Shown here piece by piece: positions 17,436-26,389 of a DNA stretch of 64,000 nt (the first letter of the stretch is position 1; each line of letters begins with the position of its first letter). Source of the stretch: Bradyrhizobium sp. SSBR45G (GTDB taxonomy: Bacteria; Pseudomonadota; Alphaproteobacteria; Rhizobiales; Xanthobacteraceae); assembly GCF_030159255.1 (NCBI RefSeq), contig NZ_BSCT01000003.1, positions 1-64,000 on the forward strand, in the 5' to 3' direction. The notes below the pieces were generated by a model. It made no database searches. It was not told where the DNA came from and was given only the letters and a program-made list of their open reading frames with translations. A program made the translations under genes and the position numbers.

Positions 17436-18346
17436 GGCTCGTACCGGATGGTATAGTTGGCCTTGAGCCGGCTCACGGCCTCCCAGGCCTGCTTGCGCGT
17501 CTCCTCAGTGTGCCAGATCTTGGCCGCCTCGGCGCGGATATCCTCAAGGCTGGCCGGGGCACCGGGCTTGCGCGCGTCGAGACGAACCACATGCCAGCCC
17601 TCCTTGGAGTGCAGCAGCGCCCATTCCTGCAGCGGCAGCTTGAGAAGGCCGTCACGGAATTGGTCGCCGAAGGCATCGGCGAGGCTCGGAACCGGGCGGT
17701 CGAGGATCGCGCGCGTCTGGTCGCGCAGCTCCTCGGACTCGCGCTGCGCGCTGATGTCGTCGAGGGAGCGCCGCGCCGTCGCTTCATCCGTCGGTGGGGT
17801 CATGAAGAAGCTGACGCGCTCGGGCTCGTCGAAGCGCTGATGATTCTCGGCAAACCAGGCGCGCAGCTGCTCGTCATTGGGCTGCGGCACCCGCACCTGG
17901 TCGAAGATCAGATATTGCAGCTTGAAGGCGACGCGGTCGCGGATCATCTCGTCGCCGCGGTCGACACCGAGCGCCTTGCCCTCGCGATACAGGATCTCGC
18001 TCGCCACCCAGGCTTCCACCATCTTCTGCAGCTCGGCCGCGCTCGGCGTGCGCTGCTTGTCCTCGTCGAACGTATCGATGAAGGACTGGCGTAGCGCCTT
18101 GGTGACGGTGATGACCTTCTCGTCCTTGGCCGGCGGATGCAGGATCGCATCCGCTGCAAAGATCAGCCCGCCGAGAACGAGGAAGTGCAGCAGCGGCTCT
18201 CCGGCCAGCCTGCGCAGGATGCCGGATCGCGACCGTGACGCCGCATCGCTCCCGCTGTGCAGCTCGCTATGTCCATCTCGCGGATGGGAGCCTGCAGAGG
18301 CGCTCTCGAAGGTCTGCGCCGCGTTCGACATGACAGGAGCTGACAT
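17432..18346 (-). CDS. membrane-anchored PpiC-type peptidyl-prolyl isomerase
   Basis: A 304-residue protein with a cytoplasmic Ser-rich lead, one membrane span (about 49-66, LLHFLVLGGLIFAADAIL) and a periplasmic part of the SurA/PpiC kind: a SurA_N-like helical region and then a parvulin-like segment ending with GWHVVRLDARKPGAPASLEDI. It probably folds exported or membrane proteins, perhaps its HupE-like neighbours or type II substrates. It is the first gene of the minus-strand operon. Starts at 18346 or 18331 are both possible. Confidence 0.75.
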   Translation of the reverse strand: MSAPVMSNAAQTFESASAGSHPRDGHSELHSGSDAASRSRSGILRRLAGEPLLHFLVLGGLIFAADAILHPPAKDEKVITVTKALRQSFIDTFDEDKQRTPSAAELQKMVEAWVASEILYREGKALGVDRGDEMIRDRVAFKLQYLIFDQVRVPQPNDEQLRAWFAENHQRFDEPERVSFFMTPPTDEATARRSLDDISAQRESEELRDQTRAILDRPVPSLADAFGDQFRDGLLKLPLQEWALLHSKEGWHVVRLDARKPGAPASLEDIRAEAAKIWHTEETRKQAWEAVSRLKANYTIRYEP

Positions 18347-18566
18347 CTCTTCGTTACATTTGATACCGCGCTCGTCGCGCGGCGCGTATATGCAACGCCG
18401 CCCTTGCCGTTGTCACCGTGCAATCGGCGCTGTCACAAAAAATTCGCAAGCGCTCCGGGGTTGCGAAGGTCGTGGAGCAACGTCCGGAAAAATAAATCCT
18501 TCAACAAACTGTCTCCGAGTTTTGGTTTGGTCGCCGCGCGATAAGACGATGGCGCATCAGTCGCCT

Positions 18567-18578
18567 TGTCATCACGGT
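18567..18578 (+). promoter_or_regulatory. TGTCATCACGGT motif before the PHP-domain gene
   Basis: The half-PHO-box-like TTGTCAT continues into CACGGT. The same 12 bases occur 59 bp before the lectin-endonuclease gene (26448-26459, minus strand). Here the motif lies 35 bp before the start. A second heptamer in 11-bp phase is poor, so PhoB binding is only suggested. Confidence 0.35.
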
Positions 18579-18612
18579 TAGACCACGATCGAATTTTTTC
18601 AGGGGCGACGAC

Positions 18613-20637
18613 ATGGTTCCATCTGCCAAGAAAATCCTGCTGACGGCGGCCTCGGTGTCGTTGGCTCTGTCGCAGAACGCCGACGCCGGGGAGCGTTGGG
18701 GCGAGACCAGCAAGAACAATCCCTATGTCGCTGGCGACATGCATAACCACAACACCTGCACCGACGGTTCGGTGGCGGCCGGCTATTCGATCGATCGCGC
18801 GGTCGGCAAGGGCACCGCGGCGGCCGGCGGCAACAATTTCGACCTCGACTGGTTCACGCTCGGCAACCACGGCGGCTCGGGCAATCGCGATTGCCGCTTC
18901 AGCGACGCCAGCGCCAACATTCCGGGTGACAACACCACCACCACTTGGAGCCAGACGCTCGGCAAGACCATCGACGGCATCACCATCTCGAGCCTGAAGG
19001 GCACCCCGAACGGCACCGGCACGGGCGCCACGATGTGGCGCTGGCAGTCGATCCAGGAGATCGAGTACCCGACCATCGTCGCCCGAAGCGCGACGTACAA
19101 CAAGGTGCTGGTCGAAGGCCTGGAGTGGATCCTGCCGGGCCACGAGCATGGTGACGTCGCGGTCATCGCCGGCCAGAATCCCCGCGGCTACGGCAATGCC
19201 GACAAGATGGCCGAGTTCGAATATCGCTTCGACCGCGCCGACACCGACGCGATCGGCCCGGTCGACGCCAGCAGCAATCCGATCTGGACCGGCAAGGACA
19301 ATGTCAACAACTCCGGCTCTGCCGGTCATGGCAAGGCTCTCGCCGGCATCACCTGGCTGCAGGCGAATTATCCGCTGCAGTCCTACGCGATCCCGACCCA
19401 TACCGAGCGCCAGGGACCGTTCAACCCGACCGGCACGGCAGGCTACAACATCGAGCACTTCCGCGACTTCAACAATGCCGGCCCGACCGTCGCATTCGGC
19501 ATCGAGGCCCCTGGCCACATGGCCGAAGGCGGCCTCACCGGCGGCTCCGGCTCGTACAAGTCGAACGCTGTCGGCGGCGGCACCTACGGCATGCACGGCG
19601 TCTACACCGCCAAGGTCGGCGGCCTGTGGGACGGCCTGCTCGGCGAAGGCCGCAACATCTTCGTGTTCCAGAGCTCCGACTGGCATAGCCGCGGCGTCTA
19701 TGGTGCGCGCGATGCCAGCACCACCGCGGACTTCATCCCCGGCGAGTACACCCGCCTCTACGTGCCGAACGAGCGCCGCTTCAACCAGCAGTCGATCATC
19801 GACGGCATGCGCTCGGGCAACTCCTACTCCGTGAACGCGCAGCTCATCGGCTCCGACATGGTGTTCCGCGCCAAGGGCGAGTGGGATGACGACTGGAAGA
19901 CGATGGGCGAGACGCTGGTCGTGCGCCCCGGCGAGAAGATCGTGCTCGAGATGGAGATGACCGTCCCGGCGTCGAACAACAGCCCCTACAGCTTCAACAA
20001 CCCGCTGCTGCTGCCGGTCGGCATCAAGCAGCCGCTCAACAAGCCCTATCTCGACCACGTCGATCTGATCACCGGTGACGTGACCGGTCCGATCGCGCCG
20101 GGAGCCACGGGCTATGCGGTCGCCAACGCCGGCGGCACCGCTGGTGCTGACATCATCTACAATGCGTCGGCCAAGATCGCGAAGCAGATCCAGGCGACCA
20201 AGATGCAGAGCTACAAGTTGCGTGATGGGTCGACCCGGCTCAGCTTCAAGACCACCTTCGTCGCCAGTGCGAAGCCGTTCTACATCCGCGCTCGCGGCAC
20301 CAGCATTCCGCCGGCGACTCCCAACGTCTCCGACAGCGCCGGCAACCCGCTGCTCGACCTCAACAACGTCAATGTGAGCTGCACCGATGCGGCGTGCCCG
20401 TCGCACCTCGGAACGGTCAACGGCGTCAAGAAGGTCACCAACGACGTGCAGGCCTGGTCGAACGTCTGGTTCTACGCTAACCCGATCTTCATCCGGACCC
20501 ACGGCACGCCCGAGCTGTTGGTCGAGAAGAACAAGGAGCTCGCCCGCAAGCTGGCGTTCGAGCATCACCACTGGCACGATTGGGATCATTGGGGTCATTG
20601 GGGCCACTGGGGTCGCTGGGCCTTCAACCGCGACTGA
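18613..20637 (+). CDS. exported PHP-domain (metal-dependent phosphoesterase-like) protein
   Basis: Secreted protein of 674 residues. A signal peptide (ILLTAASVSLALSQNADA) is followed near residue 41 by GDMHNHNTCTDGS, the first metal motif of PHP-type phosphoesterases. SSDWHSRG near residue 355 is a likely later metal motif. The rest is beta-rich and not assigned. The C-terminus is a striking His/Trp repeat (HHHWHDWDHWGHWGHWGRW, about 652-670), which could bind metal or surfaces. The substrate is unknown. It has its own promoter region and lies in the secretion island, making it another candidate type II substrate. Confidence 0.75.
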   Translation: MVPSAKKILLTAASVSLALSQNADAGERWGETSKNNPYVAGDMHNHNTCTDGSVAAGYSIDRAVGKGTAAAGGNNFDLDWFTLGNHGGSGNRDCRFSDASANIPGDNTTTTWSQTLGKTIDGITISSLKGTPNGTGTGATMWRWQSIQEIEYPTIVARSATYNKVLVEGLEWILPGHEHGDVAVIAGQNPRGYGNADKMAEFEYRFDRADTDAIGPVDASSNPIWTGKDNVNNSGSAGHGKALAGITWLQANYPLQSYAIPTHTERQGPFNPTGTAGYNIEHFRDFNNAGPTVAFGIEAPGHMAEGGLTGGSGSYKSNAVGGGTYGMHGVYTAKVGGLWDGLLGEGRNIFVFQSSDWHSRGVYGARDASTTADFIPGEYTRLYVPNERRFNQQSIIDGMRSGNSYSVNAQLIGSDMVFRAKGEWDDDWKTMGETLVVRPGEKIVLEMEMTVPASNNSPYSFNNPLLLPVGIKQPLNKPYLDHVDLITGDVTGPIAPGATGYAVANAGGTAGADIIYNASAKIAKQIQATKMQSYKLRDGSTRLSFKTTFVASAKPFYIRARGTSIPPATPNVSDSAGNPLLDLNNVNVSCTDAACPSHLGTVNGVKKVTNDVQAWSNVWFYANPIFIRTHGTPELLVEKNKELARKLAFEHHHWHDWDHWGHWGHWGRWAFNRD

Positions 20638-20651
20638 TTGATCCGCATTGA

Positions 20652-20679
20652 TCCGGCGGGGCGACACCGGCCCGCCGGA
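20652..20679 (+). terminator. hairpin after the PHP-domain gene
   Basis: A 9-bp perfect stem TCCGGCGGG / CCCGCCGGA with a 10-base loop lies 15 bp after the stop codon. There is no T-tract, so termination is uncertain. Confidence 0.4.
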
Positions 20680-20755
20680 CCTGCCATCGCGATCGGCGCC
20701 GGTTTGCGAGCCGACGCCGTCTCATTGAGAGACGTGCTTGATCCGGATTCATCTG

Positions 20756-21085
20756 ATGTCGCGCCTGCTCAGTACGATCGCCATCGCGCTCGTTCTCTCG
20801 GTTGCCAGCGCTTCGGCCCACGACGAGGAGCCGACGCAGGAGACCTGCGACGCCGCTGTGGCCGAGGCACGGGCACTGGCAGCGAGCCTGCCGGCCGACG
20901 ACGTGTCGCGCTATTTTGCCGAGCGGGACATCCAGCAGGCGCTGGTCGAGGCCGGCAATGGCGAGTTCGACGACTGTGTCGAGAAGGCCGAGCAAGCAGC
21001 GCTCGAGGTGCGGGAGCGGCCGCACAGCCTGAAGCCTGGCGAGCGGCTGAACATCCTCCGTGCCGACGAGCTGCCGCCGCGCTGA
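20756..21085 (+). CDS. small exported protein of unknown function
   Basis: A 109-residue protein with a clear signal peptide (LLSTIAIALVLSVASASA) and a mature part of about 85 residues that is helical and acidic. Two cysteines (CDAA and DDC) could form one disulfide. I do not recognise the family. The start at ATG 20756 is chosen over an ATG six codons earlier because it gives a compact signal peptide. It lies between the PHP-domain gene and the oxygenase-like gene on the same strand. Confidence 0.55.
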   Translation: MSRLLSTIAIALVLSVASASAHDEEPTQETCDAAVAEARALAASLPADDVSRYFAERDIQQALVEAGNGEFDDCVEKAEQAALEVRERPHSLKPGERLNILRADELPPR

Positions 21086-21176
21086 GCGCCGCTGTCATCC
21101 TTGTGTCATCCAACTCGGCACATTGTCGGCGCCGTTCCGAAATGCGCAAGGCAGTATCGTGCAAGGCAGTCAAGGC

Positions 21177-21800
21177 ATGGACCAGATCGAAGCTCTCTTC
21201 CCGATTCCGCTGATGCGTTCGCCTGCCTTGTTGAATGCGGAGCTGAAGGACGCCGCCGTGGCGGCGATCCGCAGCGCGAAGATCGAGACCAATCTGCGCT
21301 CCGGCCAGCTGTTCCACACCGAGGTCGCCGACCCCCGCGCCAACACCCTGTTTCAGACCATCGCGGCGCTGGCCGTGCCGAAGCTGGTCGATTTCGGCGA
21401 GCTGCTGTTCGGCGAAAGGCTGCAATGGAACGTCAAGGAGATGTGGACGAACATGCTGGAGACAGGCGGCAACCAGACTCTGCACGCCCATGCCAACAGC
21501 TTCATCTCCGGCATCTTCTATCTGACGCCGTCGCATCCCGGCAGCCGCACGGTGTTCGTGCGCCCGCCCGGCGGCAGCGACTTCTCATTCCGTCATCATA
21601 CACGCAGCGCCGCGGTCGGTCCGTTCAATGCCGGCAAGTATGTGCTGCCGGAGGCGGAGCCGGGCGATCTCGTGCTATTCCCGAGCTACCTCTATCACGA
21701 GGTGCCGCGCAATCAGGGCGACCAGCGCATCACGATCGCCTTCAACGCGATCCCCGATCATCTCGATTGCTGGGGCTACCGCGTCAGCTTCGGCACCTGA
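21177..21800 (+). CDS. putative 2OG-Fe(II) oxygenase (TIGR02466-like)
   Basis: Cytoplasmic protein of 207 residues resembling the TIGR02466 family of predicted 2-oxoglutarate and iron dependent oxygenases. The core segments are visible: NMLETGGNQTLHAHANSF around 95-112, GIFYLTP, and later the second half of the double-stranded beta-helix, GDLVLFPSYLYHEVPRN...QRITIAFN, with the distal His and Arg. Its substrate is unknown. ATG 21177 is preferred; upstream in-frame codons look non-coding. It converges with the next gene, 13 bp away. Confidence 0.75.
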   Translation: MDQIEALFPIPLMRSPALLNAELKDAAVAAIRSAKIETNLRSGQLFHTEVADPRANTLFQTIAALAVPKLVDFGELLFGERLQWNVKEMWTNMLETGGNQTLHAHANSFISGIFYLTPSHPGSRTVFVRPPGGSDFSFRHHTRSAAVGPFNAGKYVLPEAEPGDLVLFPSYLYHEVPRNQGDQRITIAFNAIPDHLDCWGYRVSFGT

Positions 21801-21813
21801 CCCGAATCCGAGC

Positions 21814-24432
21814 CTATCGTCCGAACTCCTGCGACAGCAGCTCGCGCGCCTCGCGTCGCGACGGTGCGGCGGCATCGATCGCCTGGAGCAGACGTTCGGC
21901 CGCCGCGCGATCCGATCCGAGCAGCGACCGGGCCATGCTGATCAGCGGCGCATAGGCCGGCTCGAACTCGGCGCTGAGGCGGATCGAGTCGAGGAGGCCA
22001 GGGGCCGCGGCCGCGATCAGCGCCGCTCCGCGCGGCTCGCCTGACAGCGCGGCGCCCGCCTGAATGAAGCGGTCGCGCGCCTGCCAGTAGCGGTCGAGGC
22101 GCTGGTCCCAGGCCGCGCGCTGGGCCGGATCGATCAGTTCGGCCGCATCGGTCCTGGCCTGGGCCAGGACGGTGAGCAGCAACTCCCATGGCGGCGCGGC
22201 GAGCGCGCCGACGTTGCGCCGGGCATCGAAGGTGACGAATGGAAAATCATCGGTGTTGTGCGGTCCCGGACCTGCGAAGTGCGCCAGCTGCGCAGCGCCG
22301 GCTACATACTGGCCGAGCAGGTCGATCGGCTGGTCGAGGCCGAGCGGGAGAAGCAGCGGGCGAAGCTGCGGGTCCGCGAGCCTGGCCGCGAGCCGCTCTG
22401 GGTCGACCGGCCTTGGGCTGCGCGCGCCGATCAGCGCGAGCATCGGCGTGCGCACGCTGTAATGGTTCAGCCACGCCGCGCCATCGGGGAAGATCGCGAG
22501 AAAGCTTCTGATGATCGCGCGCAGCGACGGCGCATCGAGCTGGTACAGCGGCAGCCATTGGCAGAACACGCCGTCGTCGCTCAGCCGGCGCCTGACCGCG
22601 TCGAAATGCTCGCGCGTGTAGAGCGCGCCGCTGCCGTCCAGCGCCGGGTGGAACAGGTCGGCGACGACAACGTCGTAGTGTCCGTCATCGGCGACGACGA
22701 AGCGTCTAGCATCGGCGATCGCGACCGGCGGCATGGTCTGCTTTGCAGCCGGATTGTCGAACCATGGCAGCAGTGCTACGACCTCCGCCGACAGCTCGAC
22801 CGCCCGCACGTCGAGGCCCGGCATCTGCGCGCCGCCGAGCACGGTCGCACCGGTGCCGACGCCGAGAAACAGGGCGTTGCGCGGCGAGGGATGCAGCAGC
22901 AGCGGCAGCATGGCCTGACGGAAATCGGAGCGCACCGAGCTGGTGCCGCCCATGCGGAAATGGCCGTTGACCTCGAGATAGCGGGCGCCGGATGCGTCGT
23001 CGACAACGCTTGCCGTCGCCATCGGCCCTTCACGCAAGGCCAGGAGCTTGCCGCCGGGAGGCACCTTCACCAGCGTCGGCGCCGGCCCCGCTATCAGCAC
23101 GAGTCCGAGCAGGCCGGGCAGCAGAGCCCAGCACAGCGCAGCGCAGCCGGGCGGCAGCAGCAGGAGATAGCCGAGCGCGACCAGAACCAGCGCCTTCCAG
23201 CTGCCGAGTGCCGGAATCAGCAGCTGCGCCGCCAACAGCGGCGCGATGGCCGCGCCGAGGCTATTGATGCCGACCGCCCAGCCGACCGATCCGTTGATGT
23301 CGCGCACCTCCTGCATCAGCGCTCCGAACAGCGCGCCCATGGCCATCGACGGAAGCAGGAAGAGCAGCAGCGCGACGCCGAGCTCGCCGGCGACGCCGAG
23401 GCTTGCCACCCGTTCGGCAGCGGCGGCCATCACCGGCGCGAGCAGGGCGGTGCCGAGGCAGGCGAGGGCGGTGCCGGCGAGCAGCGCGGTGTTGCGGGCG
23501 AGGCCCCTTCGCGCGAGCCGCTGCCAGATCAGCCCGCCCGCGGCGGTGCCAAGCAGATAGGCTGCCAGCAGGCAGGCAAAGCTGAATACGGTGTCCTGCA
23601 TCATCTGCGCAGCCAGCCGCACGACCAGCACCTCGAACGCGATGCCGATGAGACCGGTGACGAACAACGTCCCGGTCAGGCGGAGGCCGGGCGTGCCGGC
23701 GGAGCGTCGATCGCCGGCGCGCGGCCTGGCCGGCAGCGCCCGGCCGAGCCGAAGTGCGGCCAGCGCGCAGGCCGCGTTCACCGCGGCGAGACAGAGCAGC
23801 GTCGTTGCGAGGCCGGACGCCGGAATCGCCACGAAGGTCGACAGCAGCGTGCCGGCGACGGCGCCGGCGGTATTGGCGCCGTAGACACCGGCGCTCACCG
23901 CGTCATGGCTCCGTGCCGCCGCCATCATGCGCTCCAGCGCCGTCAGCGTGCCGCCCATCGCCACAGTGGCCGGCAGCAGCACCAGCGTCGGAAGCAGGAA
24001 GCTCGCGCTCCACAGCAAGAGCGGCGAGGGCGCGGTGCCCAGCAGCGGCGCGAGCGCGCGTCCGCTCGCCGGCAGCAGCCAGATCGCGCCCACGCCCCAC
24101 AGGCCGATCACGGCTTCAAGGACGGCGTAGACGCGGTGCGGCCGCGCGGCGCGGCGGATCCGCCCATCCAGGACGAAGGCCCCGAGTGCAAGGCCGGCGA
24201 ACAAGCCGGCGATGGCCCCGAGCACGGCCATCATCTCGGTGCCCAGCGCGAGCGCGAGCTGGCGCGTCCAGACGATCTCGTAGCCCAGTCCGGCAAGGCC
24301 GGACGCCGCGATCAGCAGCTGCATCGGCAGCACGCGCGCCGTGCTCCCGCCGGCGGCGCTCGCGCCGGAGCCGCCATGCGTCTCCGTGATCAGATCGGCC
24401 GCGCGCCGGCCTGCATCAAGCGCTTCGGTCAA
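21814..24432 (-). CDS. large membrane protein with spermidine-synthase-like C-terminal domain
   Basis: A protein of about 870 residues. The N-terminal half has many predicted spans, starting SGLAGLGYEIVWTRQLAL, as in membrane-bound spermidine-synthase-like proteins. The C-terminal half has a methyltransferase-like nucleotide fold with LFLGVGTGATVLG, a VRAVELS acidic strand and DVVVADLFHP. Such proteins are annotated as spermidine synthases but true aminopropyl transfer is rarely shown. The start is uncertain: TTG 24432 has AGGGA upstream, ATG 24324 is closer to the family start, and a GTG at 24600 is also in frame but its first 55 codons look non-coding. A TPR-like tail ends the protein. Confidence 0.7.
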   Translation of the reverse strand: MTEALDAGRRAADLITETHGGSGASAAGGSTARVLPMQLLIAASGLAGLGYEIVWTRQLALALGTEMMAVLGAIAGLFAGLALGAFVLDGRIRRAARPHRVYAVLEAVIGLWGVGAIWLLPASGRALAPLLGTAPSPLLLWSASFLLPTLVLLPATVAMGGTLTALERMMAAARSHDAVSAGVYGANTAGAVAGTLLSTFVAIPASGLATTLLCLAAVNAACALAALRLGRALPARPRAGDRRSAGTPGLRLTGTLFVTGLIGIAFEVLVVRLAAQMMQDTVFSFACLLAAYLLGTAAGGLIWQRLARRGLARNTALLAGTALACLGTALLAPVMAAAAERVASLGVAGELGVALLLFLLPSMAMGALFGALMQEVRDINGSVGWAVGINSLGAAIAPLLAAQLLIPALGSWKALVLVALGYLLLLPPGCAALCWALLPGLLGLVLIAGPAPTLVKVPPGGKLLALREGPMATASVVDDASGARYLEVNGHFRMGGTSSVRSDFRQAMLPLLLHPSPRNALFLGVGTGATVLGGAQMPGLDVRAVELSAEVVALLPWFDNPAAKQTMPPVAIADARRFVVADDGHYDVVVADLFHPALDGSGALYTREHFDAVRRRLSDDGVFCQWLPLYQLDAPSLRAIIRSFLAIFPDGAAWLNHYSVRTPMLALIGARSPRPVDPERLAARLADPQLRPLLLPLGLDQPIDLLGQYVAGAAQLAHFAGPGPHNTDDFPFVTFDARRNVGALAAPPWELLLTVLAQARTDAAELIDPAQRAAWDQRLDRYWQARDRFIQAGAALSGEPRGAALIAAAAPGLLDSIRLSAEFEPAYAPLISMARSLLGSDRAAAERLLQAIDAAAPSRREARELLSQEFGR

Positions 24433-24640
24433 GGCTCGGTCCCTGCGGTTTTGTCGATCCGTCGTGCCGTGCTGATCGCCGTGCCGGCGGCAGCACCGAG
24501 CTTGGGATCGGGGGTCCGGGGCACCGCGATCGCGCCGCGACCATGTCCTTTTGTTTATGTTTCGTGACGGTGGTTTGACAGACGTTCTCTCGGGGCTCAC
24601 CGGGCCGGCGTGAGACGGCTCGCCCCGCGGTGAACGACCC

Positions 24641-24658
24641 GGGCGGCCGCAGCCGCCC
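24641..24658 (-). terminator. GC-rich hairpin after the lectin-endonuclease gene
   Basis: A 7-bp perfect stem GGGCGGC / GCCGCCC with a 4-base loop lies 22 bp past the stop codon of the minus-strand gene at 24680-26389. It has no T-tract, so it is a weak terminator call. Confidence 0.4.
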
Positions 24659-24679
24659 TGGTCTGATCATGGCGTGCGA

Positions 24680-26389
24680 TCAGGGCGCCAGCGTCCACAG
24701 CTGCGAGCCCGCCGCCGACGCCGTCGAGGTCAGCAGCTGGTTGCCGACCGAGGTGCCGTTCTGGCTGACGACCTCGCTTGGATAGCTGCGCACAGCGATG
24801 GTGCCGGCCGCGGCATCGTAGCGGAAGCGCTGGTTGTTGTTGCCGGTGCAGGTCCAGATGATCAACTGCGCGCCGTCGCCATAGGTGCCGTTGTTGTCCA
24901 GGCAGTAATGCGGGTCCTGCATGCTGCGGATCATGCCGCTGGCGTCGTCGTAGCTCCAGGTCTGGTTGGCAGCGCCGGTGCAGTACCATTGGATCACCGC
25001 GGCGCCGTCGGCCATGGTGCCGCCATTGACGTCCATGCACAGCGCCGAGGTGCGGTTGACGATACGGAACGGCTGGCGCGACGCCGCAGCGGTGGAGACC
25101 GGCGTGTAGACGACGCCGAGCTTGTCGATGCCGTCGCCGGAGCGGCCGTGGAAGCCGGCGATCTGCCAGCCGTTCGGCGCGGTGTAGCTGGTGCAGCTCG
25201 ACGTCGAGGTGCCTCCCGACAGCGTGCGGCCGGCGCTGGTGCCGAACGCGATCCGGAAGATGCGCGTGTGGCCCTGATACTGGTCGCTGCACAGGCTGAC
25301 CGAGGTGAGGACCTCGCCGGCACCGAGCGTCAGGCTCTGCGCCGTGCCGCCGCTGCCGCCATGGCTGTAGACGGTGCCGTTGGAGAGGGTGAGTTCGACC
25401 TGGTCGACCCGGCTGCCGGTGCGGATCGAGAGCTTGCTGACGGAGGGATCGGCGGGCAGCGCGGCGACGTCGTTGTAGCTCGTGCCGTGCGGGCCGCCGA
25501 ACTGATCGCTCAGCCGGCGGTTCGCCGCGGTCGTGAAGCTCCAATTGACCTCGATCGGATGATGGTCGGAGAGCTGCGCGCCGGTCGCGTCGAGCGCGTC
25601 CTGCCGGTCGACATAGGACGAGGCCTGCAGATTGAGGAAGCCGTTGTTGCGCCACAGCACCTTGTCGACGATTTCGCAGTCCGGCCGCGCGGTCTGGGTA
25701 TCGCCGCAGATCAGCGCATCGCCGATCGGTGGCACGCTGCCGCCGCGGATCGTCTCGATCCAGGCGTCGCTGAAGCCGTGACGCAGGAAGTCCCACATGT
25801 TCTGGCCGGCGCGCGTGTAGCGGGTGTTGGTGTCGCCCATCACCATGACCGCGTTGCCGGCGGAGTTCGCCTCGATGTAGCTCAGGATCTGCACGACGTC
25901 GGACTCGCTGTAGGCAAGGTCGGTCGAGGACGTGCCGGATTGAGCGTGCAGATTGTAGAAATCGAGGTAGACGCCTTCGGCGAGGCGGGTGCGGACCAGC
26001 GAGAAGCCCTTCGGCGTCAGCGCATCGGAATCGGCACGCTTGTTCCAGGTGACGCGGTCGAGATCGTCGAACCAGGTCCGGCTGAGCGTGTTCAGCCCGT
26101 CGCCGATGCCTGCCGTTCCCGAGGTCGGCGTGCGATAGGGGTGATCGTCGCAGGTGTCGTACAGCGCGGCGTGCCAGAGAAAATCCTCCTGCACGTTGAC
26201 GATGCCGAACTCGCGCAGATAGCAGCTGATCAGCCGCGAATGCGCGTCGCTGCCGCCGTTATAGGCGGTCGGCGTCTCCGCCACGTTGTAGGTCAGCGTG
26301 CTGAAGCTGCCCGTGGCCGCATGCAGCGGCGTGGCGAGCAGTCCGGCGCATCCAAGCGCGATGGCGCCCGCCAGTGAGCGAAAGGTCAT
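24680..26389 (-). CDS. secreted endonuclease/exonuclease/phosphatase with jacalin-like and ricin-B lectin domains
   Basis: Exported protein of 569 residues in three parts. Residues 25-285 form an EEP-fold (DNase I-like) domain with NVQEDF, NLHAQ near 146, VMGDTN near 183 and the terminal SDHHPIEV near 273. Residues about 290-428 resemble a jacalin-type lectin (FGGPHGTSYND start, FHGRSGDGIDKLGV end). Residues about 430-569 are a ricin-B beta-trefoil with ALCMDVNGG, QWYC, YCLDNNG and QRFRYD repeats. The start ATG 26389 has GAGGAGG upstream and a signal peptide ending LHAATG. It may cut nucleic acids or phosphate esters at a glycan surface. It is a strong candidate type II substrate. Confidence 0.85.
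   Translation of the reverse strand: MTFRSLAGAIALGCAGLLATPLHAATGSFSTLTYNVAETPTAYNGGSDAHSRLISCYLREFGIVNVQEDFLWHAALYDTCDDHPYRTPTSGTAGIGDGLNTLSRTWFDDLDRVTWNKRADSDALTPKGFSLVRTRLAEGVYLDFYNLHAQSGTSSTDLAYSESDVVQILSYIEANSAGNAVMVMGDTNTRYTRAGQNMWDFLRHGFSDAWIETIRGGSVPPIGDALICGDTQTARPDCEIVDKVLWRNNGFLNLQASSYVDRQDALDATGAQLSDHHPIEVNWSFTTAANRRLSDQFGGPHGTSYNDVAALPADPSVSKLSIRTGSRVDQVELTLSNGTVYSHGGSGGTAQSLTLGAGEVLTSVSLCSDQYQGHTRIFRIAFGTSAGRTLSGGTSTSSCTSYTAPNGWQIAGFHGRSGDGIDKLGVVYTPVSTAAASRQPFRIVNRTSALCMDVNGGTMADGAAVIQWYCTGAANQTWSYDDASGMIRSMQDPHYCLDNNGTYGDGAQLIIWTCTGNNNQRFRYDAAAGTIAVRSYPSEVVSQNGTSVGNQLLTSTASAAGSQLWTLAP

Noticed and set aside
18410..18436. TTGTCAC-N13-CTGTCAC as a PHO box between the isomerase and PHP genes
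   Set aside because: The repeats are 20 bp apart, not a multiple of the 11-bp PHO period.
18433..20667. 744-codon open frame opposite the PHP-domain gene
   Set aside because: It is the antisense shadow of a clear exported protein gene and shows no family motifs or ribosome binding site.
22258..24567. 769-codon open frame opposite the spermidine-synthase-like gene
   Set aside because: Composition is dominated by Arg, Gln and Ala, as expected for an antisense frame, while the minus-strand frame has membrane spans and a nucleotide-binding fold.
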